A stretch of DNA of 64,000 nucleotides from JAKVAV01 sp047632755 (GCA_047632755.1 JBLIDT010000010.1:1-64000), one strand, 5' to 3'; shown: positions 51,303 through 59,463, counted from the first letter of the stretch. Notes: generated by a model not told the origin, from the letters alone. A program made the numbers and translations.

Positions 51303-51773
51303 TCAAGTTAAATTCAGTCGATTGTCAAAACCAAAGTGAACGGGATCATCACTTTTGATTTTTGCAAAATCCTTGTGCAATGTGTTGAGCAGATAATTGT
51401 ATTCATCCTGAATAATACTGCTCGGCACACGCAATACAGCGCTTAGAGTCCCTTGGATAAATGAATCCCCCATTTGCTGAGTCAGCTTCTCAGGTGGTTT
51501 TGAATCCCAACCAGCAGGTAGATCACTCTTTTGAAGTGTCAGGATTTCGAGATCGTCAGGTATTTCGATCCCAACCAAGTAGCGATCTGTAGGAAGGTCT
51601 TCGGATAAATCGAGATGGACGGCAACTTCCAAAACGGCTAAAGAGCGCGACTCAGCGGCATAAACCATTGGCGTTCCTAGGCTATTCCAGCGGAAACCAC
51701 TCGAGAGTTGGGCTCCTCTTCCACTAAGTCCTGATTCTAAATACTTTTCACGCACTATGCGAAAAACACGCAT
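51303..51773 (-). CDS. RES-domain toxin
   Basis: A 156-residue toxin of the RES family (Arg-Glu-Ser), whose characterised members degrade or modify NAD+. The conserved block is GFRWNSLGTPMVYAAESRSLAVLEVAVHL, with the catalytic Arg/Tyr/Glu set, and a Ser-bearing VLRVPSSIIQDEYNYLLN further on. Start ATG 51773 overlaps the antitoxin stop as TGATG; a TTG one codon earlier is less likely. It is the second gene of a Xre-RES toxin-antitoxin operon. Confidence 0.9.
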   Translation of the reverse strand: MRVFRIVREKYLESGLSGRGAQLSSGFRWNSLGTPMVYAAESRSLAVLEVAVHLDLSEDLPTDRYLVGIEIPDDLEILTLQKSDLPAGWDSKPPEKLTQQMGDSFIQGTLSAVLRVPSSIIQDEYNYLLNTLHKDFAKIKSDDPVHFGFDNRLNLT

Positions 51774-52255
51774 CAAGCGAAGACCCCGTGCTCTATTCTA
51801 TCAAGAGCATTTTTTACCTGCTCGACACCTGTGATAGAATCAAAAAGCGAATCAGGTGAAACACCACCAAGAGAATAATTGACCTTTTTAAGCCAACGCT
51901 GAAACTTTTCTTTCTCATCATTGAAAACCTCCAGGCCATAATCCAATACCTCGGCCAGAACAAGCACCAGCTCGCTATCTCTACGATCGAGAAGACCATT
52001 TTCTCTTTTTTTCTTGTTGTAGGTGGTTTGAGGCATTTCAAGCTTTTCGAGGAAAAGCTTTATAGACAAACCAGAACGCTCGCTAAGTGACTCTAGAGAG
52101 TGATAGGGCATTTTTTCGCGAATGGCCTTCATGCGACCTGAATGACTGAAACGGGTATAACTCTTGCCAGCGATGGCTACTTCTTTGACTTCCATAGGTT
52201 TCAAATCTTGAAGATTCGGATAAGACTTGGGAATGGCTTGCTTCTTTAAACTCAT
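51773..52255 (-). CDS. Xre/MbcA/ParS-type antitoxin
   Basis: A 160-residue antitoxin of the Xre-like (DUF2384) family. The N-terminal half is a helix-turn-helix domain (ESLSERSGLSIKLFLEKLEMPQTTYNKKKR). The C-terminal half is the DUF2384 toxin-binding domain (SELVLVLAEVLDYGLEVFNDEKEKFQRWLKKVNYSLGGVSPDSLFDS). Family members bind their own promoter and cover the RES active site with the C-terminus. A pair of CAACATAT direct repeats lies just upstream as a likely operator. Confidence 0.9.
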   Translation of the reverse strand: MSLKKQAIPKSYPNLQDLKPMEVKEVAIAGKSYTRFSHSGRMKAIREKMPYHSLESLSERSGLSIKLFLEKLEMPQTTYNKKKRENGLLDRRDSELVLVLAEVLDYGLEVFNDEKEKFQRWLKKVNYSLGGVSPDSLFDSITGVEQVKNALDRIEHGVFA

Positions 52256-52259
52256 AATG

Positions 52260-52289
52260 CAACATATACACTACTAATATACAACATAT
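52260..52289 (-). promoter_or_regulatory. Putative operator of the toxin-antitoxin operon
   Basis: CAACATAT occurs twice on the plus strand (52260-52267 and 52282-52289), exactly 22 bp apart, about two helical turns, immediately upstream of the antitoxin start at 52255. This fits a binding site for a dimeric repressor. Confidence 0.5.
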
Positions 52290-52454
52290 TTGCTTAAATC
52301 ATAAAAAATATCTCCTGTTATTTTCTAAAATTCTACAGTTTTGGTTAAACTAATTCTCAATAGAGAATCCACTTGAGCATCAGCAAATCTGCTATTAGGA
52401 CTAGTTCGACAACGCTTAAGGCCTATCCGCCATCATCACTCGTGCATAAGAATT
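52290..52454. other. Intergenic spacer left of the duplicated ABC 5' end
   Basis: AT-rich, no gene or strong signal is recognised. Upstream of the repeat, TGCATAAGAATTTGTC (near 52444-52459) is weakly similar to TGTAAAACATTTTATC near 59298, so the duplication may begin a little further left than listed. Confidence 0.4.
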
Positions 52455-52603
52455 TGTCAAAAACAGAGGTCTCTGAACTTTCATGTCTATTTTGTACAAC
52501 CTATTCATCAAAAATGGCGACAGTGTGGATCAATAATCTAAGCAAGACATACCCGAAAAGGATGCACGCACAAAACAACATTTCATTCGAAATATCGAAT
52601 GGA
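52455..52603 (+). pseudogene. Truncated copy of the ABC transporter promoter and 5' coding end
   Basis: This matches 59312-59463. The upstream part shares AAAACAGAGGTCTCT and CATGTCTATTTTG. From the ATG (52514) the first 90 nt align to 59374-59463 without gaps (66 of 90 identical by my count) and encode MATVWINNLSKTYP... against MATIRIENLSKTYP.... After 52603 the similarity stops abruptly, before the Walker A motif, so it cannot make a functional ATPase. It marks the left edge of the xanthine-dehydrogenase island. Confidence 0.82.
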
Positions 52604-52710
52604 CTAGAGAAGCAGATAAAGTGCAATACGAAATGATAGCTTACGGCAGTTCGAGCGCCCTAAAATTCTTGTTGGGATATATCGTGAACCAATTGAAACG
52701 CACCATATGA
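52604..52710 (+). pseudogene. 3' end of an unidentified gene coupled to the XDH small subunit
   Basis: From the junction, one frame is open to a TGA at 52708-52710 and reads ...TREADKVQYEMIAYG, then SSSALKFLLGYIVNQLKRTI. Its stop overlaps the XDH ATG (52707) as ATGA, the arrangement of translational coupling. I take it as the tail of a donor-operon gene cut by the event that joined it to the ABC fragment. The family is not recognised. A chance open frame of this size cannot be excluded. Confidence 0.45.
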
Positions 52711-54116
52711 TTAGATTCATTTTAAACAACAAAACCATTGCCACTTCAGAACACTCTGGAATGACCTTGTTGGATTTTATAAGATATGAGCAACGACTCA
52801 CAGGCACCAAAATTGGTTGTCGCGAAGGTGATTGTGGTGCTTGTACCGTTTTGGTAGGCACTTTAAATAATAAGAATATTCAATACCAAAGTATTACGGC
52901 TTGTATTTCACCATTAGGAAATGCGCATGGCAAACATATTGTAACGGTAGAAGGCACCAATCTGCAGAATAAACTGACAACAGCACAAGAAGCCATGAAA
53001 GCAAATTTCGCGACACAATGTGGCTTTTGCACTCCTGGTTTTGTGGTTTCGCTGACTGGTTTTGCCTTGTCAAATTCTGAAAAAAATTACAGCAATGCTA
53101 TAGATGCTATAAGTGGAAACATTTGCAGATGCACAGGCTATAAAGCCATTGAAAAAGCAGCAAATCAAGTCACTGAAAAATTGGAAAATCAAGAAAAACA
53201 GTCTTTTGGCTGGTTAATTAAAAATGAATTTATTCCTGAGTATTTCGAAACCATTCCATCACGTTTAAAAGATTTAGAAGCTAAAAGCATCAAGCAGCCT
53301 AAAGGAAAATATGTGTCTGGTGGAACTGATTTATATGTGCAACAAGCGGATCATTTAGCAGACAATGTTGTGCATCTTACTGCACAGAAAGATTATTTAA
53401 AGGGAATCACTATAGACCGTGGAACTTGCACCATTGGCACAAATTCAACGGTTACAGATTTATGGAATCACACGGAGTTGAATAGCATTTTACCAAACTT
53501 AAAGAAGCACTTAAAGCTTGTTTCTTCAGAACAAATTAGAAATATGGCTTCCTTCGGCGGCAACTTAGCTAATGCTTCACCGATTGGCGATATGACGGTT
53601 TTCTTCTTAGCGTTGAACAGCGATATCACTATTGTAAATGAAGACCAAAAAGAGCGAACCATTGCACTTAAAAACTTCTATCACGGTTACAAAACCTATG
53701 ATTTAAAAGAAGGCGAACTCTTAAAAGACATCAGTTTCAAATTACCCACAAAAGAATCCTATTTCAATTTCGAAAAAGTTTGTAAACGAACCCACTTAGA
53801 CATTGCAAGTGTAAATTCTGCTATTCATATTTCAATAGAGAATTCTATTATCCGCGAAGCACATGTTTCTATTGGAGGCGTCGCTGCCATTCCGAAATAC
53901 TTGCATAAAACGACTGAATTCTTGTTAGGGAAAACACTGACTTCAGAAACCATAATAAAAGCTAACGAGGTTCTTCAAAATGAAATCTTACCAATAAGTG
54001 ATGTTCGTGGTACAAGCGATTACAAACGTTTATTGGCAAGACAACTATTCTTCGCACATTTTACTGAATTATTTCCAGAAGCATTCACCTTAAACGATTT
54101 TGTTCAGCATGCATAG
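52707..54116 (+). CDS. xdhA: Xanthine dehydrogenase small subunit (2Fe-2S and FAD domains)
   Basis: A 469-residue electron-transfer subunit of a xanthine dehydrogenase-family enzyme. The plant-type ferredoxin domain has C38, C43, C46 (GCREGDCGACTVLV) and C66. The second cluster domain has CGFC (C105, C108) and CRC (C140, C142). The FAD domain starts near residue 190 with KYVSGGTDLYVQ and includes RNMASFGGNLANASPIGD. In XDH it passes electrons from the molybdenum site to NAD+ or another acceptor. It overlaps the large subunit gene by 8 bp. Subunit naming follows the XdhA (small)/XdhB (large) convention of two-gene bacterial enzymes. Confidence 0.92.
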   Translation: MIRFILNNKTIATSEHSGMTLLDFIRYEQRLTGTKIGCREGDCGACTVLVGTLNNKNIQYQSITACISPLGNAHGKHIVTVEGTNLQNKLTTAQEAMKANFATQCGFCTPGFVVSLTGFALSNSEKNYSNAIDAISGNICRCTGYKAIEKAANQVTEKLENQEKQSFGWLIKNEFIPEYFETIPSRLKDLEAKSIKQPKGKYVSGGTDLYVQQADHLADNVVHLTAQKDYLKGITIDRGTCTIGTNSTVTDLWNHTELNSILPNLKKHLKLVSSEQIRNMASFGGNLANASPIGDMTVFFLALNSDITIVNEDQKERTIALKNFYHGYKTYDLKEGELLKDISFKLPTKESYFNFEKVCKRTHLDIASVNSAIHISIENSIIREAHVSIGGVAAIPKYLHKTTEFLLGKTLTSETIIKANEVLQNEILPISDVRGTSDYKRLLARQLFFAHFTELFPEAFTLNDFVQHA

Positions 54117-56433
54117 AGACGAATCAAATGCGGTACTCGACGCTAAACTCGATGCTGTTTCTGCAGCCTTAAAGCAAAGCACAAAAAACCTAGACTCGTA
54201 TACGCATGTTCGCGGTGAATCCTTGTATGTAGATGATGTCAATATAAGACAAGGCACTTTTCACGCAGTGGTTTTCGATTCACCAAAAGCACATGGAAAA
54301 ATAAAGCACATCGATTATTCTAAAGCGGAAGCATTAGAGGGAGTTGAACGCATCTTCACGTACAAGGATATTCCAGGCGAAAACGAAATTGGAGGCATCA
54401 TTCGCGATGAACCTCTTTTTGCTGAAGATGAGGTTCATTTTTGGGGAATGCCTATCGCTTTAATTGTTGCCGAATCTGAATTTATTGCCAGAAAAGCCAG
54501 AAGTCTAATTGAAATTGAAATTGAAGAATTGCCAGTCATTACGACTGCAAAACAAGCCAAGGAAAAAGGTAGTTTTATCAATGCACCTCGTTCGTTTAGC
54601 TTGGGTAACACCCAAAAAACATTCAAGGATTGCGCGCATATTTTTGAAGGTGAAACCTTCTCAAATGGACAAGAGCACTTATATATTGAATCACAAGGTG
54701 CCTATGCCGAGCCTTTGGAAAACGGTTCTATAAAAATCACTTCTTCTACCCAAGGGCCAACGGCTGTTCAAAGAACGGCAGCAAATGTTCTTGGTGTTGC
54801 CATGCATAAAATCGAAGTTGATGTGACTCGTCTTGGTGGTGGTTTTGGCGGAAAAGAAGACCAAGCTACACCTTGGGCAGTAATGGTTGCTTTGGCAACT
54901 TATCATTTAAACCAATCCGTAAAGTTGGTACTGAATCGCCATGACGATTTACGGATGACAGGCAAGCGTCACCCTTACGAAAGCAGTTATAAAATTGGCT
55001 TATCCAAGGACTTAAAAATATTGGCATACGAAGCGGAGTTTCTTCAGAATTCTGGCGCAGCTGCTGATTTATCGCCTGCAATTGCTGAGCGAACCTTGTT
55101 TCATGCAACGAATAGCTATTTTGTTCCGAATGTAAAAACAACAGTGATCAGTTGTAAAACCAACCTACCTCCAAACACGGCTTTCAGAGGCTTTGGAGGG
55201 CCTCAAGGTATGTTTGTTATTGAAGCTGCGATTGCTAAGGCTGCAAATGAAATTGGCGTGAATCCAAGACAAATTCAAGAAGCGAATTTATTGGATGAGA
55301 ACGACACTTTTTCTTATGGACAAATTGCTAAAAAGGTAGAGGCCAAAAACACTTGGAATTCTGCAAAATCACTATTCAATATTGAAGCTTTAGAACAAGA
55401 GGTCGAAGACTTCAATAAGCGCAATTCGAGTTTCAAAAAAGGAATAGCCCTCATGCCAATTACTTTTGGGATTTCGTTTACCAATACACCTATGAACCAC
55501 GCGCGTGCTTTGGTTCACATTTACCTCGATGGTAGCGTTGGCATAAGCACAGCGGCAGTTGAAATGGGACAGGGTGTCAACACGAAAATGATGCAAATTG
55601 TAGCGCAAGTCTTCTCTATTCCTATTCACAAAATTAAAATTGAAACCACCAATACAACAAGAGTCGCAAACACCTCTCCTTCTGCGGCAAGTTCTACAGC
55701 AGACTTAAATGGAAAGGCAACTTTAATGGCTTGTAATGCTCTCTTAGAACGACTGAAAATAGTCGCTTCAGAAGACTTAAACACCTCGGAAGAAAACATT
55801 ACACTGAAAGAAGAATTCATCTATATAAAAGACAAAAAGTCTAAATTGACATGGCCAGAACTTATCAGTAAAGCCATGCTCAATCGTGTAGCTTTAACTG
55901 AAAACGCGCACTACGCAACACCAGAAATTCATTTTGATAAAACCAAGGAAAAAGGACATCCGTTCGCATACCATGTTTACGGAACAGCCATCATCACCAC
56001 AACTATAGACTGCACACGTGGCATTTACGAATTTGACTCGGTTAAAATCATACATGACTACGGGAAAAGCATGAGCGAAGGCATTGATTTAGGACAAGTT
56101 GAAGGCGCTTTAGCCCAAGGAATTGGTTGGATGACGATGGAAGAAATTGCCTATAATGATGAAGGTAAATTGCTTTCAAATGCTTTATCAACCTACAAGA
56201 TTCCCGATATATTTTCGGTACCTAAAGAAGTGGAAGTTATTCCTGTAGAAACTGATGGAAATGACATGGCCATTTTAAAATCTAAAGCCGTTGGTGAGCC
56301 TCCTTTAATGTACGGTATTGGCGCTTACTTTGCGATTCAAAATGCTATGAAAGCGTTTAATCCAAACTATGATTTAAAATTCCATGCACCGATGACTCCT
56401 GAAAAAGTCCTGATGGGTCTTTACCAAAAATAA
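54109..56433 (+). CDS. xdhB: Xanthine dehydrogenase molybdopterin-binding subunit
   Basis: Large catalytic subunit of a xanthine dehydrogenase family hydroxylase, 774 residues from ATG 54109 (MHRDESNAVLDAK). Motifs: SYTHVRGESLYVDD near the N-terminus, RLGGGFGGKEDQ and RGFGGPQGMFVIE in the molybdopterin region, MGQGVNTKMMQIVAQ and the conserved active-site segment KAVGEPPLMYGIGAYFAI with the catalytic Glu. Substrate may be xanthine, hypoxanthine or another purine/aldehyde; the exact purine specificity is not decidable by eye. It overlaps the small subunit by 8 bp. Confidence 0.92.
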   Translation: MHRDESNAVLDAKLDAVSAALKQSTKNLDSYTHVRGESLYVDDVNIRQGTFHAVVFDSPKAHGKIKHIDYSKAEALEGVERIFTYKDIPGENEIGGIIRDEPLFAEDEVHFWGMPIALIVAESEFIARKARSLIEIEIEELPVITTAKQAKEKGSFINAPRSFSLGNTQKTFKDCAHIFEGETFSNGQEHLYIESQGAYAEPLENGSIKITSSTQGPTAVQRTAANVLGVAMHKIEVDVTRLGGGFGGKEDQATPWAVMVALATYHLNQSVKLVLNRHDDLRMTGKRHPYESSYKIGLSKDLKILAYEAEFLQNSGAAADLSPAIAERTLFHATNSYFVPNVKTTVISCKTNLPPNTAFRGFGGPQGMFVIEAAIAKAANEIGVNPRQIQEANLLDENDTFSYGQIAKKVEAKNTWNSAKSLFNIEALEQEVEDFNKRNSSFKKGIALMPITFGISFTNTPMNHARALVHIYLDGSVGISTAAVEMGQGVNTKMMQIVAQVFSIPIHKIKIETTNTTRVANTSPSAASSTADLNGKATLMACNALLERLKIVASEDLNTSEENITLKEEFIYIKDKKSKLTWPELISKAMLNRVALTENAHYATPEIHFDKTKEKGHPFAYHVYGTAIITTTIDCTRGIYEFDSVKIIHDYGKSMSEGIDLGQVEGALAQGIGWMTMEEIAYNDEGKLLSNALSTYKIPDIFSVPKEVEVIPVETDGNDMAILKSKAVGEPPLMYGIGAYFAIQNAMKAFNPNYDLKFHAPMTPEKVLMGLYQK

Positions 56434-56518
56434 ACGCCTTATCGCACTGCATTATAAAAAGTCAAACATTCTAAAAGGTGCTATTATTTATAGTGCAGGC
56501 GATACTATTGCAGCTTTA

Positions 56519-56941
56519 TTGCTCGAAGAATTTTTGTGGCCTAGACTACTCGGGATGATCTTAATTGGCGCCACGTTCTATGCCTTTGAAATCCCGAATT
56601 ACTTTGATTGGATTGTTAAAAAAACACAGCATCTAAGAGGCTTAATGGCAACACTAGCAAAAACTGTTCTCGCAGTTCTGTATTTTAACCCATTATGGAT
56701 TGCAAGACACTTGCTATTTATCAAACTTTTCTCTGGCCAGTTTGAGGGCATTGGCTTTAATCTAATGCAGATTGCTTTGTGGTCGTTTTTGGTGAATATT
56801 CCTATTTCGTTTATTGCGAATTATGTCATTCAAAATCGAATTAAACTGAAATGGCGCTTTTTAGGAAGTGCGACATTTTCTGCACTCATGGCGATTTATT
56901 ACGCGCTAAGCGAAACTCTTTTTAGCCAGATCCTCTTTTGA
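56519..56941 (+). CDS. Small membrane protein of the XDH island, start uncertain
   Basis: A protein of about 140 residues with four hydrophobic segments (GMILIGATFYAFEIPNYF, LAKTVLAVLYFN, LMQIALWSFLVNIPISFIA, SATFSALMAIYYAL). The frame is open without a stop upstream to near the end of xdhB, reading SNILKGAIIYSAGDTIAALLLEEF. This looks like genuine protein, yet it has no ATG; only TTG 56519 or a non-standard start (for example CTG or ATT) is available. The GD...R..G....P..W layout recalls Mpv17/PMP22-type membrane proteins, weakly. It overlaps the convergent NTPase gene by 36 bp. Confidence 0.5.
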   Translation: MLEEFLWPRLLGMILIGATFYAFEIPNYFDWIVKKTQHLRGLMATLAKTVLAVLYFNPLWIARHLLFIKLFSGQFEGIGFNLMQIALWSFLVNIPISFIANYVIQNRIKLKWRFLGSATFSALMAIYYALSETLFSQILF

Positions 56942-57397
56942 GATTAGCGTATATGCTCCTATTTGATATTGATTAATAACCTCGTCTACTAGAGATTTTC
57001 TTACCACCAGAATTAAATGTTCACTATCATTAATCATGTAATTTGGAATCAACGCTTCAGCAGCAATATGTAGTCCTTCATTTTTCAATTCAAGCTTTCC
57101 GATTTCGTCAATTATCAAATATTGACCTAGATGCTCTGTACATCTTGATATTAAATAATGATTTGCTTCTGCAAAAGCAGATTTCAAAAACAGAAAAGAT
57201 CCTATTGAGATGCTTCGTTCATTTTCCACTTCGACTTCAAGTGGAAACTTTTCTCTCGATTCCACTTTCAAAAAATAACGCTTTCCTTTTTCATCATCAG
57301 GACAGAGCAATCCATCTGCATCCTTTCTTCCAGTAGTCCACTCTAATAATGCTGTTGTTTTCCCTGTTCGTATATCACCTGTTAGAATATATATCAT
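56906..57397 (-). CDS. THEP1-like P-loop NTPase
   Basis: A 163-residue P-loop NTPase with Walker A ILTGDIRTGKTTALL (residues 4-18) and Walker B YLIIDEIGKLELKNEG, the 'DEIGKxEL' form typical of the NTPase_1/THEP1 family. This family hydrolyses nucleoside triphosphates or acts as a small kinase-like protein. It overlaps the upstream membrane-protein gene as ATGA and so is translationally coupled to it. In the XDH island a role in molybdenum-cofactor handling or in powering the partner membrane protein is conceivable, but only from context. Confidence 0.8.
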   Translation of the reverse strand: MIYILTGDIRTGKTTALLEWTTGRKDADGLLCPDDEKGKRYFLKVESREKFPLEVEVENERSISIGSFLFLKSAFAEANHYLISRCTEHLGQYLIIDEIGKLELKNEGLHIAAEALIPNYMINDSEHLILVVRKSLVDEVINQYQIGAYTLISKEDLAKKSFA

Positions 57398-58401
57398 TCT
57401 GGAGGCACCTTAAAATGAATACAGTTAGAGATGCTATTCGCCATGAAATATTTGAAACGCTTGTATCCCTTTAAGTGTCTGTTGTCTTGCCATGTATAGA
57501 ATAAAATCTGTCTGAAATATGGAAACAAATCCATGGCATTGGTAATGTCTTCTTTGTATTGAGATTGCTTATCATTTAAATATTTACGAACCAACTTCAA
57601 TAAAAACGGCCCTAAAACTAAGTACCAGAACATCAAAATTAGAAAACTGCGCAATAAAATATATGTGGCTTTTTGCCATCCGAAAAGGGTTCCTCCAAAA
57701 AATGAAAACGCCACAACGATAACTGCCACCATCACTAACCAAACCCAAATTACTTTGCCTTTAAATGACACTTTCTTTTTTTGCTCTTCAGGCGCATTGG
57801 TTTCAACTATCAAGTAAAAATCAACTTCCTTTTTAGCAGCTATAATTTGGATGATGTTTTTAATAAAGATGCCTACCAAAATTCCACAAAGACCATATAC
57901 CAAAAGATACATTGTGACTAAAAATGAAGTTGTTGTAGTTTCTGTAATGAGGCTCATTTTATTCTGAACCCAAGCACCATATAGATTTATGGCCTCCCAT
58001 AACTCGGTGCCATAAACAATTGTTAGAATCAATAACTTTTGAAGTGCTGACTCTAAAAAGGTCACCATTCCCAAAATAATAATGGTAGCGCCCTTCCATG
58101 AAAATGTAGACAATAAGAACGCACCGAAAACGGCTTGAAAACTCACAGCAACATAAGCTCCAAATGGAGAATATGGACTTACTGCCATTTTGATAATCAA
58201 TACAATGACCAGCGCTTTCAAAATTGCTTGCCATTTGTTTTGGGCATAATAGGCAATCAGACTAATGAGTAAAATTGCAATACCACCAACAATTAACCCA
58301 GTAAATGGCGTATTAAAAACGTGCAGAAATCCACCCAAACCAGATTCATTGAGCGCCCAAAGTGCTGTCAATTTATCAATGATGGATTTGTTGTTTTTCA
58401 T
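57394..58401 (-). CDS. Unrecognised polytopic membrane protein of the XDH island
   Basis: A 335-residue protein with about seven membrane helices: FTGLIVGGIAILLISLIAYYA, LKALVIVLIIKMAV, AVSFQAVFGAFLLSTF, GATIIILGMVTFLESALQ, LVTMYLLVYGLCGILVGIFI, VWLVMVAVIVVAFSFFGGTL and LLRSFLILMFWYLVLGPFLL. A short motif SPYSPFGAYVAVSFQA lies in the first half, and a cytoplasmic C-terminal tail follows. It resembles substrate-binding membrane subunits of energy-coupling transporters in overall plan only. It starts one base before the XdhC stop and its end overlaps the NTPase start, so three genes form one unit. Function is unknown. Confidence 0.8.
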   Translation of the reverse strand: MKNNKSIIDKLTALWALNESGLGGFLHVFNTPFTGLIVGGIAILLISLIAYYAQNKWQAILKALVIVLIIKMAVSPYSPFGAYVAVSFQAVFGAFLLSTFSWKGATIIILGMVTFLESALQKLLILTIVYGTELWEAINLYGAWVQNKMSLITETTTTSFLVTMYLLVYGLCGILVGIFIKNIIQIIAAKKEVDFYLIVETNAPEEQKKKVSFKGKVIWVWLVMVAVIVVAFSFFGGTLFGWQKATYILLRSFLILMFWYLVLGPFLLKLVRKYLNDKQSQYKEDITNAMDLFPYFRQILFYTWQDNRHLKGYKRFKYFMANSISNCIHFKVPPE

Positions 58402-59181
58402 TTATTTGGCTGCAGCCTGATAATGCACCTGAAGCAATTGTGCAACTACGCTAATTGCAATCTCCTTTGGTGTATCGCCACCAATCGGCAATCCTATTGG
58501 ACAAATCACATTAGTCATGCCCTCTTTAATATTCATCTCTTTAATCAACATATTATTAAACCGAACTTTCTTCGTTTTGCTGCCAATTAAACCCAAGTAC
58601 TTCGTTTCATTTTCTAAAGCCATCGCTACAATATCAAAGTCGATTGCATGATTATGGGTTAGGACTAAAACGTAACAATTCTCCCCCCAAGTCACAGCGT
58701 CTCTAAAGGTTTTAAAATCACTTACATTCACGTCACATTCAACAATGCTCTTATCCAAGCCTGTTTCAGCAAACCAATTGTCGCGAGAGTCAATGAGTTT
58801 GACTTTAAAAGGTGTGTCTACTAATAATTTGGCAATCTCGGTACCAATATGGCCTGCTCCGAATAAAAATAATTCTGGTGATTGGTTCATAGGTTCTATG
58901 ATAAATTCCACTTTCCCTCCACAGCATTGCTCAAACTCAGGCCCTAAAGTATAAGATGATTCAATTATTCTGTTTTCGTTTAAAGCAATAATGGCTTCAT
59001 CGATAGCTTTAAACTCCAGTTTACCACCACCAATAGTACCAAATATGGATCTGTCCTCGGTAACAATCATTCGCGACGATACTACGCAAGGAGTTGACCC
59101 TAAACACTTAGTAACAGTAACTAAAGCTACAGACTGTCGCTTTGATTTAAATTCTGATAAACGTTCTATCCAGTTTTTCAT
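58402..59181 (-). CDS. xdhC: XdhC family molybdenum-cofactor chaperone
   Basis: A 259-residue XdhC/CoxI family protein that in other bacteria binds the molybdenum cofactor, assists its sulfuration and inserts it into xanthine dehydrogenase. The N-terminal domain has TKCLGSTPCVVSSRMIV (family GSTPR... pattern, with Cys instead of Arg) and GTIGGGKLEFKAIDEA. The Rossmann domain has LFLFGAGHIGTEIAKLLVD and YLGLIGSKTKKVRF, and a late CPIGLPIGGDTPKEIAISV. It supports the identity of the enzyme genes to its left as a true XDH-type pair. It is the first gene of the minus-strand unit. Confidence 0.92.
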   Translation of the reverse strand: MKNWIERLSEFKSKRQSVALVTVTKCLGSTPCVVSSRMIVTEDRSIFGTIGGGKLEFKAIDEAIIALNENRIIESSYTLGPEFEQCCGGKVEFIIEPMNQSPELFLFGAGHIGTEIAKLLVDTPFKVKLIDSRDNWFAETGLDKSIVECDVNVSDFKTFRDAVTWGENCYVLVLTHNHAIDFDIVAMALENETKYLGLIGSKTKKVRFNNMLIKEMNIKEGMTNVICPIGLPIGGDTPKEIAISVVAQLLQVHYQAAAK

Positions 59182-59249
59182 TCTTATTGGAAGGCATCAA
59201 TATAAGCTCATGAAACGAAGTTAGGGAATTGGAGGCAGCCCCAAACATA

Positions 59250-59266
59250 CGGTTGAGCTGCAACCG
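59250..59266. repeat. Short inverted repeat at the right island edge
   Basis: CGGTTG and CAACCG are complementary arms around AGCTG, in a G+C-rich stretch that appears to be host sequence. It may be a regulatory site for the divergent xdhC and ABC genes. Confidence 0.3.
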
Positions 59267-59311
59267 TTCATCCAACCCCCCATCCGGTTACCATTTGTGT
59301 AAAACATTTTA

Positions 59312-59463
59312 TCACAAAAACAGAGGTCTCTACTCATCCATGTCTATTTTGCACCACCTAAATACCAACACAGATGGCTACAATACGCATAGAAAATCTC
59401 AGCAAGACATACCCGAACGGGGTACAAGCACTCGTCAATGTTTCATTGGAAATCAAGAATGGA
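59312..59463 (+). repeat. Right copy of the island-flanking repeat (functional ABC 5' end)
   Basis: Intact counterpart of 52455-52603, including the TATTTTG box (59345-59351; 52488-52494 in the left copy) and the first 30 codons of the ABC gene. Confidence 0.8.

Larger units (their letters stand above)
52604..59311. mobile_element. Putative horizontally acquired xanthine-dehydrogenase island
   Basis: About 6.7 kb carrying six genes of a molybdo-flavoenzyme system, placed between two diverged copies of the ABC transporter 5' end. Sampled 60-bp lines inside have 18/60 (53161), 19/60 (53701), 22/60 (57421) and 19/60 (58021) G+C. Adjacent host lines have 32/60 (59641) and 34/60 (60601). Codons inside favour A/T-ending forms. 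No transposase, integrase or terminal inverted repeats are visible, so the transfer mechanism is unknown. Boundaries are estimates from the repeat edges. Confidence 0.6.

Noticed and set aside
52455..59463. Island as a composite transposon
   Set aside because: The flanking copies are direct, diverged pieces of a host gene, with no transposase, terminal inverted repeats or short exact target duplication seen.
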